Positions 11,880 to 24,055 of a stretch of 64,000 nt of DNA are shown here, one piece after another. The stretch covers positions 1-64,000 of the forward strand of contig NBIV01000034.1 of NCBI GenBank assembly GCA_003194525.1, read 5' to 3'. The notes under the pieces are model-generated. The model made no database searches. It was not told where the DNA came from and was given only the letters and a program-made list of their open reading frames with translations. The stretch's first letter is position 1; each line of letters begins with the position of its first letter. Both the position numbers and the translations under genes were made by a program. The stretch is from Gracilariopsis chorda (Eukaryota; Rhodophyta; Florideophyceae; Gracilariales; Gracilariaceae).

Positions 11880-13083
11880 GCTTTGTAGATGTCAACAAAC
11901 AGCACAGGTGCGATGAAAGACGTACGGCACTTAAGTAGTACAAAAATGGCAACAACGACAACAATAACAACAAAAACAACGACAACAACAACAACAAAAC
12001 TTCAAATTCGGGCGCACTGACGGGAGAAACTACCTCCGCTACCCTAGGGTGTCGGACCCCTGGCCCCCGGAGATGCTCCGGGTACAAGACGTCTTCTTCT
12101 GTCTTCCCTCTCCTACGTCTAAGGAGAAGATGCGTCGCTCTCTACGAGGCTCCCAGAGGATGGTTAATGACCCAAGATATGCCTTCACCAAGTATAACCC
12201 TCTCTGGCCTCTTGCAAGAACTTGCGCGACCTCGCAACTGAAGCTACTATGGCAACCAAAGTACGCTGCTAACGCGCAACCACTTAAGGTCACACGCGGC
12301 CTGATCCTAAGAAGGAGGTCAGCCTACGCCACGTCGCCTCCCCGCACAAACGCCCAAGGGTCAGATGCACGGATCAAAAGCTCGTTATGGAATACCTTCG
12401 CAACAGCCCAAGAATCCCGACACGCAGTCAGGATCAAAACAAATAATTCAATCACCCGCACCAGCGCAGTACGCCACGGCACCCCGTCCACAGATGCACC
12501 CGCTGAACTTACCAGGTCTTAACGACCGTCACCGTTATCTGTACAAATGGACCGGTGGGAAGCCGCTCGACAGTACACCCGCTTTGGTTCAAGCCGCCAG
12601 GCTCACGTCCCCGGATACCTGGAATCACCCAAAGTAACCCGGATCAACCGCTCGTCGCACTGGACACCAGATGATGATTAAGAAACACGAAAAACAAAAA
12701 ACTGCTGAGCACACGATCACGGAGCCCAGACTTCGAAACTAGACCGACTCGACCTCACGGATACGACCCGACAAACGACTCGGGGATACCAAAACACAAG
12801 ATAGAGGGAGTGTCACACACAAAGTAGATAGCGATCGACAACACGGGCAACAACGGAGGCCCAACTCAACAACGATAGGAAGTAAACGTCGAACCACTAC
12901 CACCCCAACGCCCTCAGGGAGGAACGCAAACCAAAGGAGAATGACCAACACCGACCAACAATGGGATCAAGACACCCGACGCAACGACGAAAGAGGCAAC
13001 AACAGCGAAAGGGATGAACAGCGGTGAGGGAGAGCGGCGACAGACGAACGATACGGAAAGGGATAGCGGCAGCGGTCAGCGGG
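11880..13083 (-). other. Copia A 5' leader, 1.2 kb, noncoding
   Basis: This is the stretch between the primer-binding site and the gag ATG, with no credible ORF. Similar sequence is found in the sister copy (about 2195-3335) and more distantly at 22980-23270. Conservation among old copies includes a GC-rich inverted segment around 12055-12080, where CCCCGGAG faces CTCCGGG. This suggests a structured leader (packaging or dimerisation), which is inference. Confidence 0.6.
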
Positions 13084-13098
13084 GCTGGGCCCATAACC
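13084..13098 (-). other. Primer-binding site, initiator tRNA-Met anticodon arm
   Basis: The plus strand reads GCTGGGCCCATAACC, flush against the LTR start at 13099. It is the same as the anticodon arm of animal-type initiator tRNA-Met as I know it. The element strand would pair with a half tRNA, as in Drosophila copia and Ty5, and not with the usual tRNA 3' CCA end. Confidence 0.8.
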
Positions 13099-13846
13099 TG
13101 TTGAAAGTTGAAAGGAAGTTGAGGGGATGGAAGGGAAGTTCGCCAGCTCTAGCTTGGATTTACTTGGAGGTCCTTCAGACACATCTTATGTACCACTCTA
13201 AACTCGAATTGCGCGGGAACACCAACTACAAGTAAAACCTAAACCACTAAGCAGGGACACTCAATACTACCAATCATCATCTAACATGACATAGCCAGCT
13301 CAGCACAACCTCATTACATCAACGCACACCAACGCACCAACGTTCCGTAATAGTTACGTGCATACACATGACCATGACAAGGCACAAATTCACGACTCCA
13401 ACACACGCCAGCACATGCCAACACATCACGGTAAGTCAACACGTCACGGTAAGTCGGCACGTAACCTGTGGTGTTAGTGCCATGTCATCAATATACCCGT
13501 GCATGTGTAAACCTGTTGACAGTGCATGCGCACCTTACCATTGTACCAACCACTGCTGTACCACTTGTACCAGCTGTCAACCACTTCACCAGTATCCCCT
13601 GCACACAACGTACACTGTGACCACTGTAGTAGCTGGACACGTGGGTGTGTCCAACCGATCCAGTGATGCCATACCACTTGTACGCACCAAGTTGCATATG
13701 TACATTTGCAGTAGCCAATCAGAAGCCAGTTTCACGTTGGGTTCGCGCACACGCGCATATGCGCTTTTGCAGAGGTACCCTCTAAAACAGCCCATGCTCC
13801 CCGGAACATTTGGTTTTCAGTGACAGCACAGGTACTACTGCCAACA
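13099..13846 (-). repeat. 5' LTR of copia A
   Basis: 748 bp, nearly identical to 7086-7833. It has the same promoter module (CCAAT box near 13711, CGCATATGCG at 13754-13763) on the side from which element transcription should start. Confidence 0.92.
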
Positions 13847-14479
13847 TTCAAAACTAATCCTTCAGAATAAGATGGGCACTTTTGGACCCCTTCGCTCCAA
13901 AAGCGCATATGCGCCTTTTCTCAAACCCATCGTGAAACGGCAATGTGATTGGCTACTGTAAAACGCTATATGCAATGTATAGCGTACAATTGTTATGGAC
14001 TGTATGGTTCTGGATTGCGTACATGCACGAGTGGTGAAATGTGGTTGGTCCAAGTGTGCACGCAGTAGGCAGTTGTATTGCAATGCCAATGATGCGAATG
14101 GGAGCTGTATTGGGCGATTTGGTACAATGTGCGTTTGTGGGCTGCGCTGAGTGGTTGGAGTGCCAGGATGGAAAAAGTCGGGTTTTTAGAGCTGGTTCTA
14201 TATCAAGGGACTGGCAATGGATTTGTTATATTGATTGATTTAGTTATTTGAATTTGTGACACTCTAGACTGCGCGCGCTTTTTTTGTACACGTGCACAGA
14301 CGCAGAACTTGTAGTGTAATGGTGTAACCGCCGCCGTCGCTTGCTGCAACGACGGCGAAGTGTGTGCTGCAGGGTAATTATGGGTTGAGATTGGCCACTC
14401 CCGAATAAGCTGCTCGATCAACTCTGACAACCTTCCTTGTTCTATTTTCCTGTTTCTTCGTCCTCCATTTTGTTCCTTT
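13847..14479 (+). repeat. Copia LTR fragment, sense orientation
   Basis: CGCATATGCG at 13904-13913 and GATTGGCTACTG at 13947-13958 repeat the order seen in the family B LTR near 135-165, so this is an LTR piece in plus orientation. It may continue family C LTR sequence interrupted by copia A. The part from about 14240 to 14480 is T-rich and could be leader. No coding is seen. Confidence 0.5.
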
Positions 14480-15260
14480 TATTTTCCTATCCTCCTTGGG
14501 TTGCAATACCATGCAGTCCCGTTCCACACCGGTACCTGTGATCATGTTCCAAAGCTTTGTGACACCAAGTGGTAGGAGCTCTGTGGAAACGAGCCAGAAT
14601 TTGATCTGGAGCAAGTATATCCACCGGAGTACGTAGTGCCAAGTACAGCAGAGACCCGATCATCTGCTGGTACAACTGCAAATCCATTGGTGATTTGTCG
14701 TCCTCCGTTGCTAGAGATGTGAAGACGCACTCCACCATAGGGCTAGGTACTCTCTTAGCGTTCTAGACACCAAATCGTCGAAGTATACTTTCAATGTACA
14801 GTGACTGTCCTAGCTTGACAACAAGAAGTTGTCCTGCTGTATCTATCTTCCAGGAGAACCCCACGCCAAGGAACAGACTGATTGGGTTCTCAACGCTAAC
14901 CCCATAGACTGATTTTAGATCCTCCAACACCGTAGTCCATTGCTCCAGCGTTAGCGTGAACGCCGGAATGTCATCCACGTATACGAGTATGTAGGCGTAC
15001 ATGCCATCTCCAACCTTTCACTTGATTACGCACGGCGCGCTGGGTAGTTCCTCAAACCCCAACCTCTCCACGTCTGCTTTGGACTTGGTGTGGCATAGAA
15101 CCGTTGTCGACGGTACTTTCCGCAAAAACGGATCTCTCAGCCCCATCCACACAGCTGGTAGCAAGCAACGCACGCGTGGAAAAGCAGCAACTCTGGACAG
15201 TCAAGAGACCCTCTTGAGGGAGTAAAGGAGGAATGGAACTCTTGTAACTCAACTACCTGG
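14480..15260 (-). pseudogene. Copia RT/RNase H fragment, family C
   Basis: The minus-strand pieces are RT with YVDDIPAF (about 14977) and the segment with QLYQQMIGSLLYLAL (about 14660). They are clearly homologous to the plus-strand family C copy at 6025-6500. The order and frames are broken, and only about 0.8 kb of the 3' half of pol survives. Nonfunctional. Confidence 0.7.
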
Positions 15261-16021
15261 CTCTACAGCGCCAGAATTGCGAAAAGTTTAGAACGGGAAC
15301 GTTGTCCGAATTTCGGAGATCGAATTGCTGAAGTTTCCGCGCAGTCGCGGTAATATACGAAGCGTCTCGAAAAATCCAGCGTCGTCGCCAGGGTTACACC
15401 GGTCGTCCCGGATGATGCACCTTTTGAGGAAGACATTACACTTCAATTAGAGGCAACGTTCTTGGACATTGTGTCCACGGCGACAGCTGTACATGTCCCA
15501 TCAGAAGGTTTGATGCAACACACCAGAGCACCGGAAGTAACCGCCGGATATCGCGTGCCAACACAGCAGTGCACGGTGGAGCTGGACGTATAAGCCCCAT
15601 GCCAAGGGAGGTGCAACGCAAGGAGGCGGTTCAGAGCCCCATGTCGTGGTAGTCACGTTAATGCACGGAGATTGCGTGCCCCGCACCAACCACCACGTAA
15701 TGCGCAAAGCCCCATCAGCGAATGATCTCCGCAACTCTGCCAAAGCGGCAAGATGTCTGTAAGCTCTCGGTTCGACCGGACTACCGTCAACCTGGGACGG
15801 AGGACCCCAGGAAACTAGCGGTATGACATAATTACCACGGAACGCGGCAACAGTTCCAAGAAGAAACCCTCTTGAGAGATATTATTCCGCACTCTGCGTC
15901 GCACCCTCCAGGCAAACCAGGCACTTATCCGTTGCATTCTGACGGACCCCAGAAAAAATAAATCCCGTGCCACAGGCAACCCCTGACATGCGAGGTCACC
16001 ATAACACGGCAAGGCCAGCAA

Positions 16022-16234
16022 GTGAACAAACAAGACTTTCTAATTGACCCAATCGTCAGGCATACCTCGAATCAGAAAGTTGTTCTAAGATACCGCTTCC
16101 ATTGGTACGGATGTGACCCAAGCTGGGACACCATGGAACCCATCGAACACCTCCCCCGTTCGAAGGTGGTCCATTATCACTGCAGGGCGGTTACCAGAAA
16201 TCCAGCTACGCTGTGCAACGCCCAGTTGGGATAA
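16022..16234 (+). pseudogene. Chromodomain end of gypsy pol (fragment)
   Basis: The translated segment shows a chromodomain core: FLIDPIVRHT, then a beta-strand segment, then HWYGCDPSWDTMEPIEHLP. This last part is the usual W-x-GY-x-x-x-x-(D/S)-T-W-EP pattern with changes. Its C-terminus (PATLCNAQLG then stop) matches that of the intact copy's pol (PATLVNAQVG then stop at 53630). Chromodomains on gypsy integrases direct insertion to modified histones in other species. Only this tail remains. Confidence 0.7.
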
Positions 16235-16529
16235 AAACGGCGCGAAGCCGGAGAAGGTAGAAAAGATGAGTACACCCCCTTTCGTATGGACTACGTCAAA
16301 AACGACATTTACGGAGAAAAAGACGTTCTAAGCGCGACACTTTACTCAGGAGCCTGGCTCTTCTGTGTGGTGCTAAGCTACACTACTGGCTCAGCTAAGG
16401 AAAGAGACCAGGATACTGGATTAGAGGTTCGACGTCTCCCCATCTTCCGGGGCGTGACCACTCGCAAGGCGGTAAGCCAATGCTTCTGCCATTGCGGTGA
16501 TGTCATTCGAAACCTCGGCAGCGCCTAAA

Positions 16530-18248
16530 CTAGCTCTGCGGAGGAAACTGACAAATCACATCGCTTTTATTGAATGTACCCTCACTGGGGAGTGAAGACC
16601 CGGTGATCGCTGTCGCAAGACTGGGAACCTGAGGCACACCCTCTGGGGATTCGTCTACTACCACCTTGGCAACATCTAGTTCCAGGTCTCCCGGATCTTC
16701 GGGTTCGTTATCAACCATCGGTCTATCCCCGCTATACGCGCGGTAGTAATCGTCGGAGTCAACGTACCCAATCGGGTTGTCGGCTGGCACGTGCCACGGT
16801 GCGTCGCGAAATTCGCTCAACTCGGATGGGGAAATCTCCCGGAACACCCAGGGATCGAAGTAGATGAAATCCCCAGCGAGGGCGGTGTTTCTACCAGTAC
16901 TTGGACCACCGGTACCGCCACCGCCGCCGTCGAGCCGAGAGCTCTGTTCCAGCGGAAACTCGCTGCAGTCAATACTGTCGATCAGACCAAGTAATTGGAG
17001 TACTTCTTCATTTTTGGCCAAACCCCCGAGGGGAACACTGAGGTCTAGGATGCGAATAGCGTCCCACATGCGCAGTTGCATGAACCACCGTCTTTACTGG
17101 CCATAAGCCTCAGCGAGGATATACGCCACAGTGCGGGACACCCACTCGGTTACAATTACCGATCGAAGCCCCGACCGGGGATCCTGAATCAGGAAGGAAC
17201 CGAGGTACGTGAGTGCTGAAGGGAGCTCAACGTAGCAACCCTGACAGGCCTCGTGAAACCTCCACCATTTGGGGAGTGCAACATCTTGACCATGTCGTTG
17301 AGGCGAAGCAATCCGCTAAATCTCTACGTTTTGGTCCGGGACGAAGTACCCGAATCTGGATCAGCAGCGCCGTTTAACACGGACGACCTTTTGAAGGAAG
17401 TTGGACCGGAAATGCTGGGAAAGGTACTGGAGTCCAGCCCAAAGGATCGGTCGTCTCCAACACAGAGCTTTTTGCCGCGCCACGGGAAAGTTCCTCCACG
17501 CGAGGGTTTCGAGGCTGGCCAGGTGTTTGCCATAACCGATTTCTCCGCGCGTGCGAAATAGGCTGACGTCGAAACCGACACCAGTAGGCACCAGGAATTC
17601 GATTGGAACCGGGCTCTGCCGTTGATATGAAATCCGCACCAGTGCCGCGTGAGCTACAGCCGCGGATTCTCCCGAGTTTCTTCGGATATGGTGCACCGGG
17701 ATCGCGATTCGATGCCGCTAGTCCCACGATGAGTTGAGAAAGCTGGGTATATCCCCGGGCAGGGTACCGAAACCATCTGCGTAGGCCAAAACTAACTCCT
17801 CATTGAGGGCAGCGATGGGGTGGAACCACGGCGCAAGCAAGAGCGGAGAGGTATGACTTACATTCATCGGATGTAAACGTAAGCGGGCATTATAAGACGG
17901 CCAAGTCACCTCCGAGGTCGGTCCAGGAGGCGCCACCGCTGTTCGAAGTTGGAAACCATGCTGGGACGCTGCGCCAATGTTGGCTGGCTTTGCCAAAGTT
18001 CGCCACAGTTCTGGCAAGGGTACAGACCGGAAACCGGTTGTGAAGTTCCCAAATAGAGTCAGTCCTGAAGGTTTGTTGTTGTTTTTGTTCATATTCCCCT
18101 TCGAAAGGGTGTGATCCGGGGAAGTTGAGGAAGAAGGTGAAGGGCTTGCACTCGTGGAAAGCTGGTTTGCTGCTTTTGGAGGAGGTTGATTCTCTGAGGC
18201 AGAGGTTGGAGCCGGTGAGCTAAAGAGGCCTGGAACTTTATGGCCCAT
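16530..18248 (-). pseudogene. Antisense ORF of gypsy relative (broken)
   Basis: The ATG is at 18248. The product begins MGHKVPG, like MGDKSAC in the intact copy. Frames: 18248-17718 (N-terminal third), 17696-17361 (middle) and 17081-16530 (C-terminal third); frameshifts and a stop separate them. Shared blocks with the intact 595-residue protein include TTGFRSVPLP, LAPWFHP, FRTRGEIGYG, LETLAWRNFP, NEEVLQLLG, GDFIYFDPW and YVDSDDYYRAY. Protein similarity has outlasted most nucleotide identity. No known domain recognised. Confidence 0.75.
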
Positions 18249-18304
18249 TTTCCGTTGGGATTTGCCTACGTTCGCGTTTGCTTTCCCGACTAAATAGAGT
18301 GATA

Positions 18305-19100
18305 TTAAGTGCAGTGCCCTCAGTAGAGGATTCTTGGTACTTGGTTGATTTCCCGAATGTTTCGTTAATGTAGTTATTGCATGAGCTACGACCACTAATA
18401 GTAGATTTGACACGTGGAACATGGAAGAATCAATTGGCGGTTGGCCAGAGTAGTGGACATGAACCACCAAAGTGAAGTAAGTTAGTGAATTTTATTTATT
18501 ACTTTTACACCCATTTCTGGGATGGTTAGTACTTAGTGCGCCGGCTAGTTGCCGTCACATTAGTAAACCTTCCCCAACAAGGGACCTGAACCTGGGGATT
18601 TGGCTCTAAATCTGACCACCTTCGTGCGTTCTCTACTACTCCTTGGAAGGAACCATCGTACCACACGGAAAGTCTAACTTCCATGCCCGTCTAAAGGACC
18701 CCAGTACTTGAATTGTTATTCCAACTGTCTTGGTGTTCGCCTGGTATAAGGTTTAATTATCGGCACTGCGGTTAGTCTTCGTCACGACCTTCATGACTCA
18801 GCTCCCCTTTCCTTCTCCCTTTACAGGGTGGCTTTTCCGCTACCCACGGCTCGTGTTTGCGCGTGCCACTAACTTGGAAACCTCACCTCTCTAAAGGATG
18901 ACCACCCCCACAAACCGCTCCTGCCGGTACCCGATTCTTGCCTCAACCTCCCTGCGCAATTCGCGACGGGTGGCCTCGGCCTTTCAACCAAACATAGTCG
19001 TGCCACTCCTGGGAAGGCTGTACCCAACTGGCCTCCCCCCTAACGAGGAGAGATCCCGAACGTCTTTCGTTGCTCTCCAACGTCTGGGCATTGCACTACA
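18305..19100 (+). repeat. 3' LTR of degenerate gypsy element
   Basis: Read on the plus strand, it aligns along its length with the reverse complement of the LTRs at 50768-51592 and 60775-61600. It begins near TTAAGTGCAGTGCCC, passes CACCCATTTCTGGGA and CTTCCCCAACAAGGGACC, and ends at GGGCATTGCACTACA. Many substitutions mark it as old. Confidence 0.75.
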
Positions 19101-19249
19101 GCCCTTACCTCGGTTCGTTTTGCGGTTAGGGACCATGACTGGAACTGGCAGATCCAAGTTGACGAGCGTTGTATTCGTCAATCAAAGTGGTTGCCGCATA
19201 GTCCCACGTTATTTCCGAGATCTTCTAAGTCTTAAGTGCTGCAGCAGTT

Positions 19250-20009
19250 GACTCCAGTGAGCAGTTGGGGTCAATAGACGCCAACAACATTGGAGCTTTA
19301 TGTCACTCTGGAATGACAGCGTTCTTCCCCATTCGGTGCAGTTGTGAGAATAACGCGGCAACGCGGTCGAAATATTCCGACATATTTTGCCCATTATACG
19401 ACATTCGGAACAGTTGAGTCTGTACAGCGATATAAAATACCGTTCGTTTAGAGGCATAAGGTGCATCTAATAGTTTCAGCATACAACCAGGATCATCATC
19501 TACAACCATGACTACTCGTATGGAAGCAAATCCGAGTGCACAGATGATGATGGCACATGTTTTTTCGCGTCCTGTCATGAGTCGGGAAGGGATCAGAGCA
19601 GCACTGGAGGTTAAATCTTGAGTCGATGGAGCACCCGATGCCTCATCCAGAGATGACGCCACTACATTCCAAACACCTTTAATGACACACGCTACAGGAA
19701 GTCGATGTCACCATAGCGTATTGTATTCATCACGCTTACCATGGAAGCGTGGGAGTTTCACACCAGAGCTAGCTTCAGTCTCAACTTTGGAGTCAGGCAT
19801 ACTTCCAGAAGGAGCTGAAACACTAGAAAATAAATGATTTGAAGCAGAGCGAAGGATTCAATGCGTCTTGGAAAACGATATACAAGAAGGGGAATGTGTT
19901 GAATCGGGGGATATTATAATGGTAAATGAAGTTGGGCTTCGACAGAAATGAAAAAGAAAGAAAGAAGTAAAAAAAGAGTGAAAGTTTTCAACCTTGGGGT
20001 GGTTTACTT
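19250..20009 (-). pseudogene. Copia family B gag fragment and leader
   Basis: 19662-19303 (minus) encodes a copia gag piece (REKTCAIIICALGF... YNGQNMSEYFDRVAALFSQL). It is homologous to a second copy at 22540-22037. The leader at 19910-20010 is pyrimidine-rich on the element strand and matches 735-815. It stands next to the LTR at 20010-20691, which is therefore its 5' LTR. The rest of the element is lost. Confidence 0.6.
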
Positions 20010-20691
20010 GGAGCTGCAACATCTGCAACTTATGTAGCACCACTAGAGTGCACTACAACTACAAGGAAAACCCTAACCACTAAGTGCAGACACTCAATCT
20101 TACAAATCATATTCAAACACAACACAATAAGGGATGAACAAACTGGTGACAGTTCACTACAACCATGCATATCACTATTCCAGCACATGTCAACGAAGCA
20201 CGGTAGGTGAAACAACCATGACACCAGTGTATGAGCATCTCACAGCCCTGTATCATGAGTTATTTGCGGTATCATAACCATGACAATGCACAACTTCACA
20301 TGAAACTGCATTCATATCGATACCCTAAGTCCTTTGCGTACCGTGCATTTGCTGCCGCACGCAATCATACGTCTGCGACAACTTGATGTACCTGTAAACC
20401 ACATTTAGTCACACAGAATCTTATGTACATTGTTCACTTACATTATGGAAAGTGGCAAATGCTGTGCCTATAAACCATACACTGTATGCCACTTGTGAAC
20501 CACGTAGTGCATTGGGGTTAATGCATTAGCCGATCATAAACCCTTTTCACGTTAACTTAGAGCACACGCGCATATACGCTTTTGCAAAGGAAGTATTCAA
20601 AAGTGCCCATCGTTATATGCCACTTTGTTTCCAAGTAGTCTACAATGATGTCTTAGGGCTACCAGGCGCTTGATGATGTGCCAACATCAAC
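20010..20691 (-). repeat. Copia family B LTR
   Basis: The reverse complement aligns with 1-740: both start near TTGATGTT(A/G)GCACAT and share CTTGGAAACAAAG. A GCGCATATACGC variant of the LTR palindrome lies at about 20571, with a weak CCAAT box next to it. The right end is inferred from the alignment. Confidence 0.6.
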
Positions 20692-22700
20692 GCTCTTCTT
20701 CAAGTTCATGGGTAAGTCCGTACTTTTTCGTCTTTACCGCTTCAGTTTCATGGATGAGTGGCTTGGGGAGTATGTCCATATCATTGTCTTCAATTTCAAC
20801 GTCTTTGGGCTGGAGAGGTTCGTCCGGTCTTGCTGCAGGGTGACGTTCTATCGTGCGCTATCCAAGTGCACTTTTGCGATCCAGGCTTCTCGAAGCTGCT
20901 GGAGCTTCTCTGCGACGGCTACGTACACTAGTGCGAGCCCACTTTGGTTTACCAAGAAGTCGACCAGTGCGCACATAGAGTGATCATGGATATAGCCCAA
21001 TGCACACTGAAAATGGTCTGGAAATGATAGCAGCAACGGCCCAAGTAAACATCATTTGCAACAGCGGTTGAACGGGCGCGCGTGCCCAAAAACACAAGTC
21101 CACATGGTCGAAACACCTTCTCCATTCCCATTAGCTTGGCAACCTCATCCCCATGCTTGGGCACAATTGACAAGACGTCTGGGTTGATATGCGCAAGTTG
21201 GCGGTGCAGAGGTTGAGGCCAGTCGTTTTCATGTGCAGAAAAATCCTGGCAAGCGCTGTATTCAATCACTATGTCAGAGAGAGTGTCTAAACCAGCCTTT
21301 TTGTTGCGTTTACAGAATCTGATGACTAATTCATCCCGATTTGTGAGGCGCACATCACTCACGTCAGGGAAACACTCGATGTCCTTTTGTATCAGAAGTC
21401 TCACAGAAACCAAGTTATACTCAAGATCGGAAGCCGAGAAGGCATCCGTGAGCCACAGGTTACCCTTTGAGAACGGTACTATCAGATCACCTCGTTGCAT
21501 AGCTGTGACAGATGTATTGTCTGCCGGAAGTATGATCGTACCATTGACTTCATGAAGGGATCTGGGGACAAACACATTCCTAGAGCAAAAGGAGTGAGAT
21601 ATTGCTTCACTTTCTGCATAAGTCTCCATGTCTGCTTGTATCGATGGCAATGCCGTATACATCTCGATGGAAAGTCCGGCGATCTCAATTTTAAATGACT
21701 TTTCAGAAGACTTAGCACTACTCTTAGAACTTCCGATCTTGTCCTTTGTCTTCCAGCTCAGTTTGTCCCGTAGGCTCCTGGGCAAATGGTTTCCGCGGTT
21801 GTCCGAGCTCATATGACACCGACCTGATGTATGTCCATCATGGTCATAGAACTTGAAATGATAACCTTCGCTGTTTGCTGTGTATGCACGTCCCTCAGAC
21901 TCACTGTGGGTGTGATCATCCAATGTGTTCGCTTCTTTATGTTCCACACTCTATACACGGGCAGAAGATTTCGAACTCCCATAGCCCCTGTTCTTGCCTT
22001 TTTTATGAGTGCAGGTACGACCAGAACCCCTAGAAGTCATTTGGTTGGCATTGTATTCATCGATAAGAGTAGTTGCCACGTAGTGCTAAGTGAGTTCTGA
22101 TATATCCTTGGTACGAAGAGCAGCTGATGTGAACTCTGGAGAGTAGTTGGGGTCACTGGAGGCCTGAGCCATAGGTGCCTTACCGGACTCTGGAATGGCA
22201 CCATCTTTGACGATGCAATGTAGTGGGAGAAGAACGCCCTAAACTCATCAACAAACTTGGACATATTCTGTCCATTGTTTGTCATTCGGTTCAACTGGGT
22301 TTGCGAAGCAATTCAAGAAACAGTGTAGTAGGCAGAGCTCGCGTTCAATAGTGCAAGCATAAGCGCAGTATCGTCATTAACGTCCAATATAACCCGTAAA
22401 GGAGCGTTGGCAAGAGCAAAAATAATTAAAGCACATGTTTTTTCACGATCAGCAATTACATAAGATCGGGTCTCAAAGCTGTCTGGAGCACCATTCTGAG
22501 TTGTAATGGCCATAAACGATTGCTCCGAATTCGTTGCCACAGCATTCCAATCACCTTTGATTTGGCATGCTGCTCGTAGCAGATGACGCCAGAGAGTACA
22601 ATCTGCACCTTGCTTCCTATAAAAACGGGGGTCTTCACACCTGAGCAGGAATTGGACTTAATATACGAGTCCGATATGGTTCATGTCACGTCAACCTGGA
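20692..22700 (-). pseudogene. Copia family B gag-protease-preintegrase remnant
   Basis: On the minus strand, 22638-22037 carries gag pieces. 21947-20949 is a 332-codon open stretch with a ruined zinc knuckle (FYDHDGHTSGRC), a protease-like region and the pre-integrase motif LHRQLAHINPD (about 21205). Integrase, RT and RNase H are absent. It is the same family as 19.3-19.7 kb. Frameshifts separate gag from the rest, and no start is supported. Nonfunctional. Confidence 0.65.
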
Positions 22701-22969
22701 ACCAGTAGTAGCAAATACACACGGAGAAGAATGAAAAGTGGAAAGAAAGATGCCTAACGATATTGTACTACTTCTCTTACATAAGGGGGTAGCGCTGGAG
22801 CAGTACTACGACTCAACACTCAACAGCAAGGGTAGCAGCGCCGAGTATGTGACGAATTCTACAAAACCGGGCATGACACGACCCGTACCCATTCATAGAC
22901 GAATTTTGGGTCCTCGGCGCCTGCAGCTAGCTCACCCTAGAGAAAGAACTCGAACCCGGAAAGGTGAAG

Positions 22970-23280
22970 TTTCTTAACTTCTTAGGCGGGCGTACTGACA
23001 GGAGATAATATCTGCGCTACCCTAGAGGAGCGATCCTCTGATCTATGGTAGCTCTCTCCAGGTTACCTGGAGTAATAAGTTCTTCTGGACCTACCCTGTT
23101 CTGCGTACGTAAAGATGGGGGCTTTAGAATCCTGACGAAACGTCCTAGGATGGCTACTAGTTGACGAGATAAGCTTTCACTAGTTAGCCTCTGCTAGTCT
23201 CTTCCAGGAAATTAGGGCGGTCTTTCGTATGCGCTGAAACAAAAGAAAAGGGATTACAACCGGCCCAGGTCAGGTAACTA
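22970..23280 (-). repeat. Copia leader fragment
   Basis: The string GGGCGTACTGACAGGAGA and the following CTACCCTAGAGG, TCTTCTGG and CTACTAGTTGAC segments align with the copia A leader (about 12012-12190) and its sister copy (2279-2460). No coding. It probably belongs to the element whose gag lies at 22.0-22.7 kb. Confidence 0.55.
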
Positions 23281-24055
23281 GAGACAAGTCCCTGAAAACT
23301 TTGCCTGCTCACTTAGATTTCCACATGATTCCCTCGCCCGCAGCTTAACGTACACCTGTACACAACGCCAGTATTCGTATAATATACATGAAACGCTAGT
23401 AGAGTGCGACCTCTTCAAAGAATCAACGCTTTGCGGCCATAACATGACGAAACGCACGCAAGGTAGGAAAATAAAAACAATTTGGGTAGGAAGAAAAAGA
23501 TAAAAAGAAAACAAGAGTGAATGTTGTAATCCTGAGGTCAACCAATATGCTCAAGGGTTGACAATGGTCACCTATAAATAAACTAGTGCCTCCTAAATTG
23601 CCCTTGTAGCAAGCGGTGATGGCGCTCGGGCCATGGCACGCCACGTTCTCCGTGTTTCTAGGTGTGCACGAAAAGTGGGCGCAACCTAAAGTACCACGAA
23701 AACCAAATAAAGCAATCAATCAACACAAACGAATCAACCCGTCAGTTTCAAAGCAAAAGAAGTCTACTCAATTTTCTGCACACTTTTTGTTATTTTTTTG
23801 ACGGGACTGAGTCGCAAAGTCGATCCGTTACAGCTAACAGGGGTTTTTATTTAAGCAGAAAAATAGGTAAATGAGCCAGATTTGAGTGATTTGCAGTTGA
23901 ACATGTTTAAATTAGTAACGAGGTGTTTTGTCAAAGTGTGCAGCTGTTTTAAAATAGCTCAGAAACTTCTTATTTTATTCATCTGGATCGCCGTCGTTGT
24001 ACTAATCCTAGGAGTTTGAAAGGGCAGGCCACAAAGGAATCCATCTACATCCATC
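23281..24055. other. No gene recognised; probable LTR debris
   Basis: AT-rich, with a TATAAATA near 23573 and short ORFs without credible products. It may include a decayed LTR upstream of the 22.97-23.28 kb leader. Confidence 0.3.

Larger units (their letters stand above)
7086..13846 (-). mobile_element. Near-intact Ty1/copia retrotransposon, family A (6761 bp)
   Basis: It has two 748-bp LTRs in direct orientation (7086-7833 and 13099-13846) with TG...CA ends that differ at only a handful of positions by eye, so insertion was recent. On the minus strand the order is 5' LTR, primer-binding site, 1.2-kb leader, one uninterrupted gag-pol ORF, polypurine tract, 3' LTR. The flanking pentamers (TCAAC left, TTCAA right) do not form an exact target duplication, so an end has mutated or two copies recombined. 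The surrounding DNA is older copia debris. Confidence 0.93.
15261..19100 (+). mobile_element. Degenerate Ty3/gypsy chromovirus with antisense ORF
   Basis: This is a 5'-truncated relative of the intact element at 50768-61600, in the opposite orientation. In element order it keeps the end of pol with a chromodomain (16022-16234, plus strand), broken pieces of the antisense ORF (18248-16530, minus strand) and a 3' LTR (18305-19100). The protease, RT and integrase are absent. 15300-16020 holds decayed sequence in which I can identify nothing else with confidence. The layout matches the intact copy, so the antisense ORF is an inherited part of this family. Confidence 0.75.
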
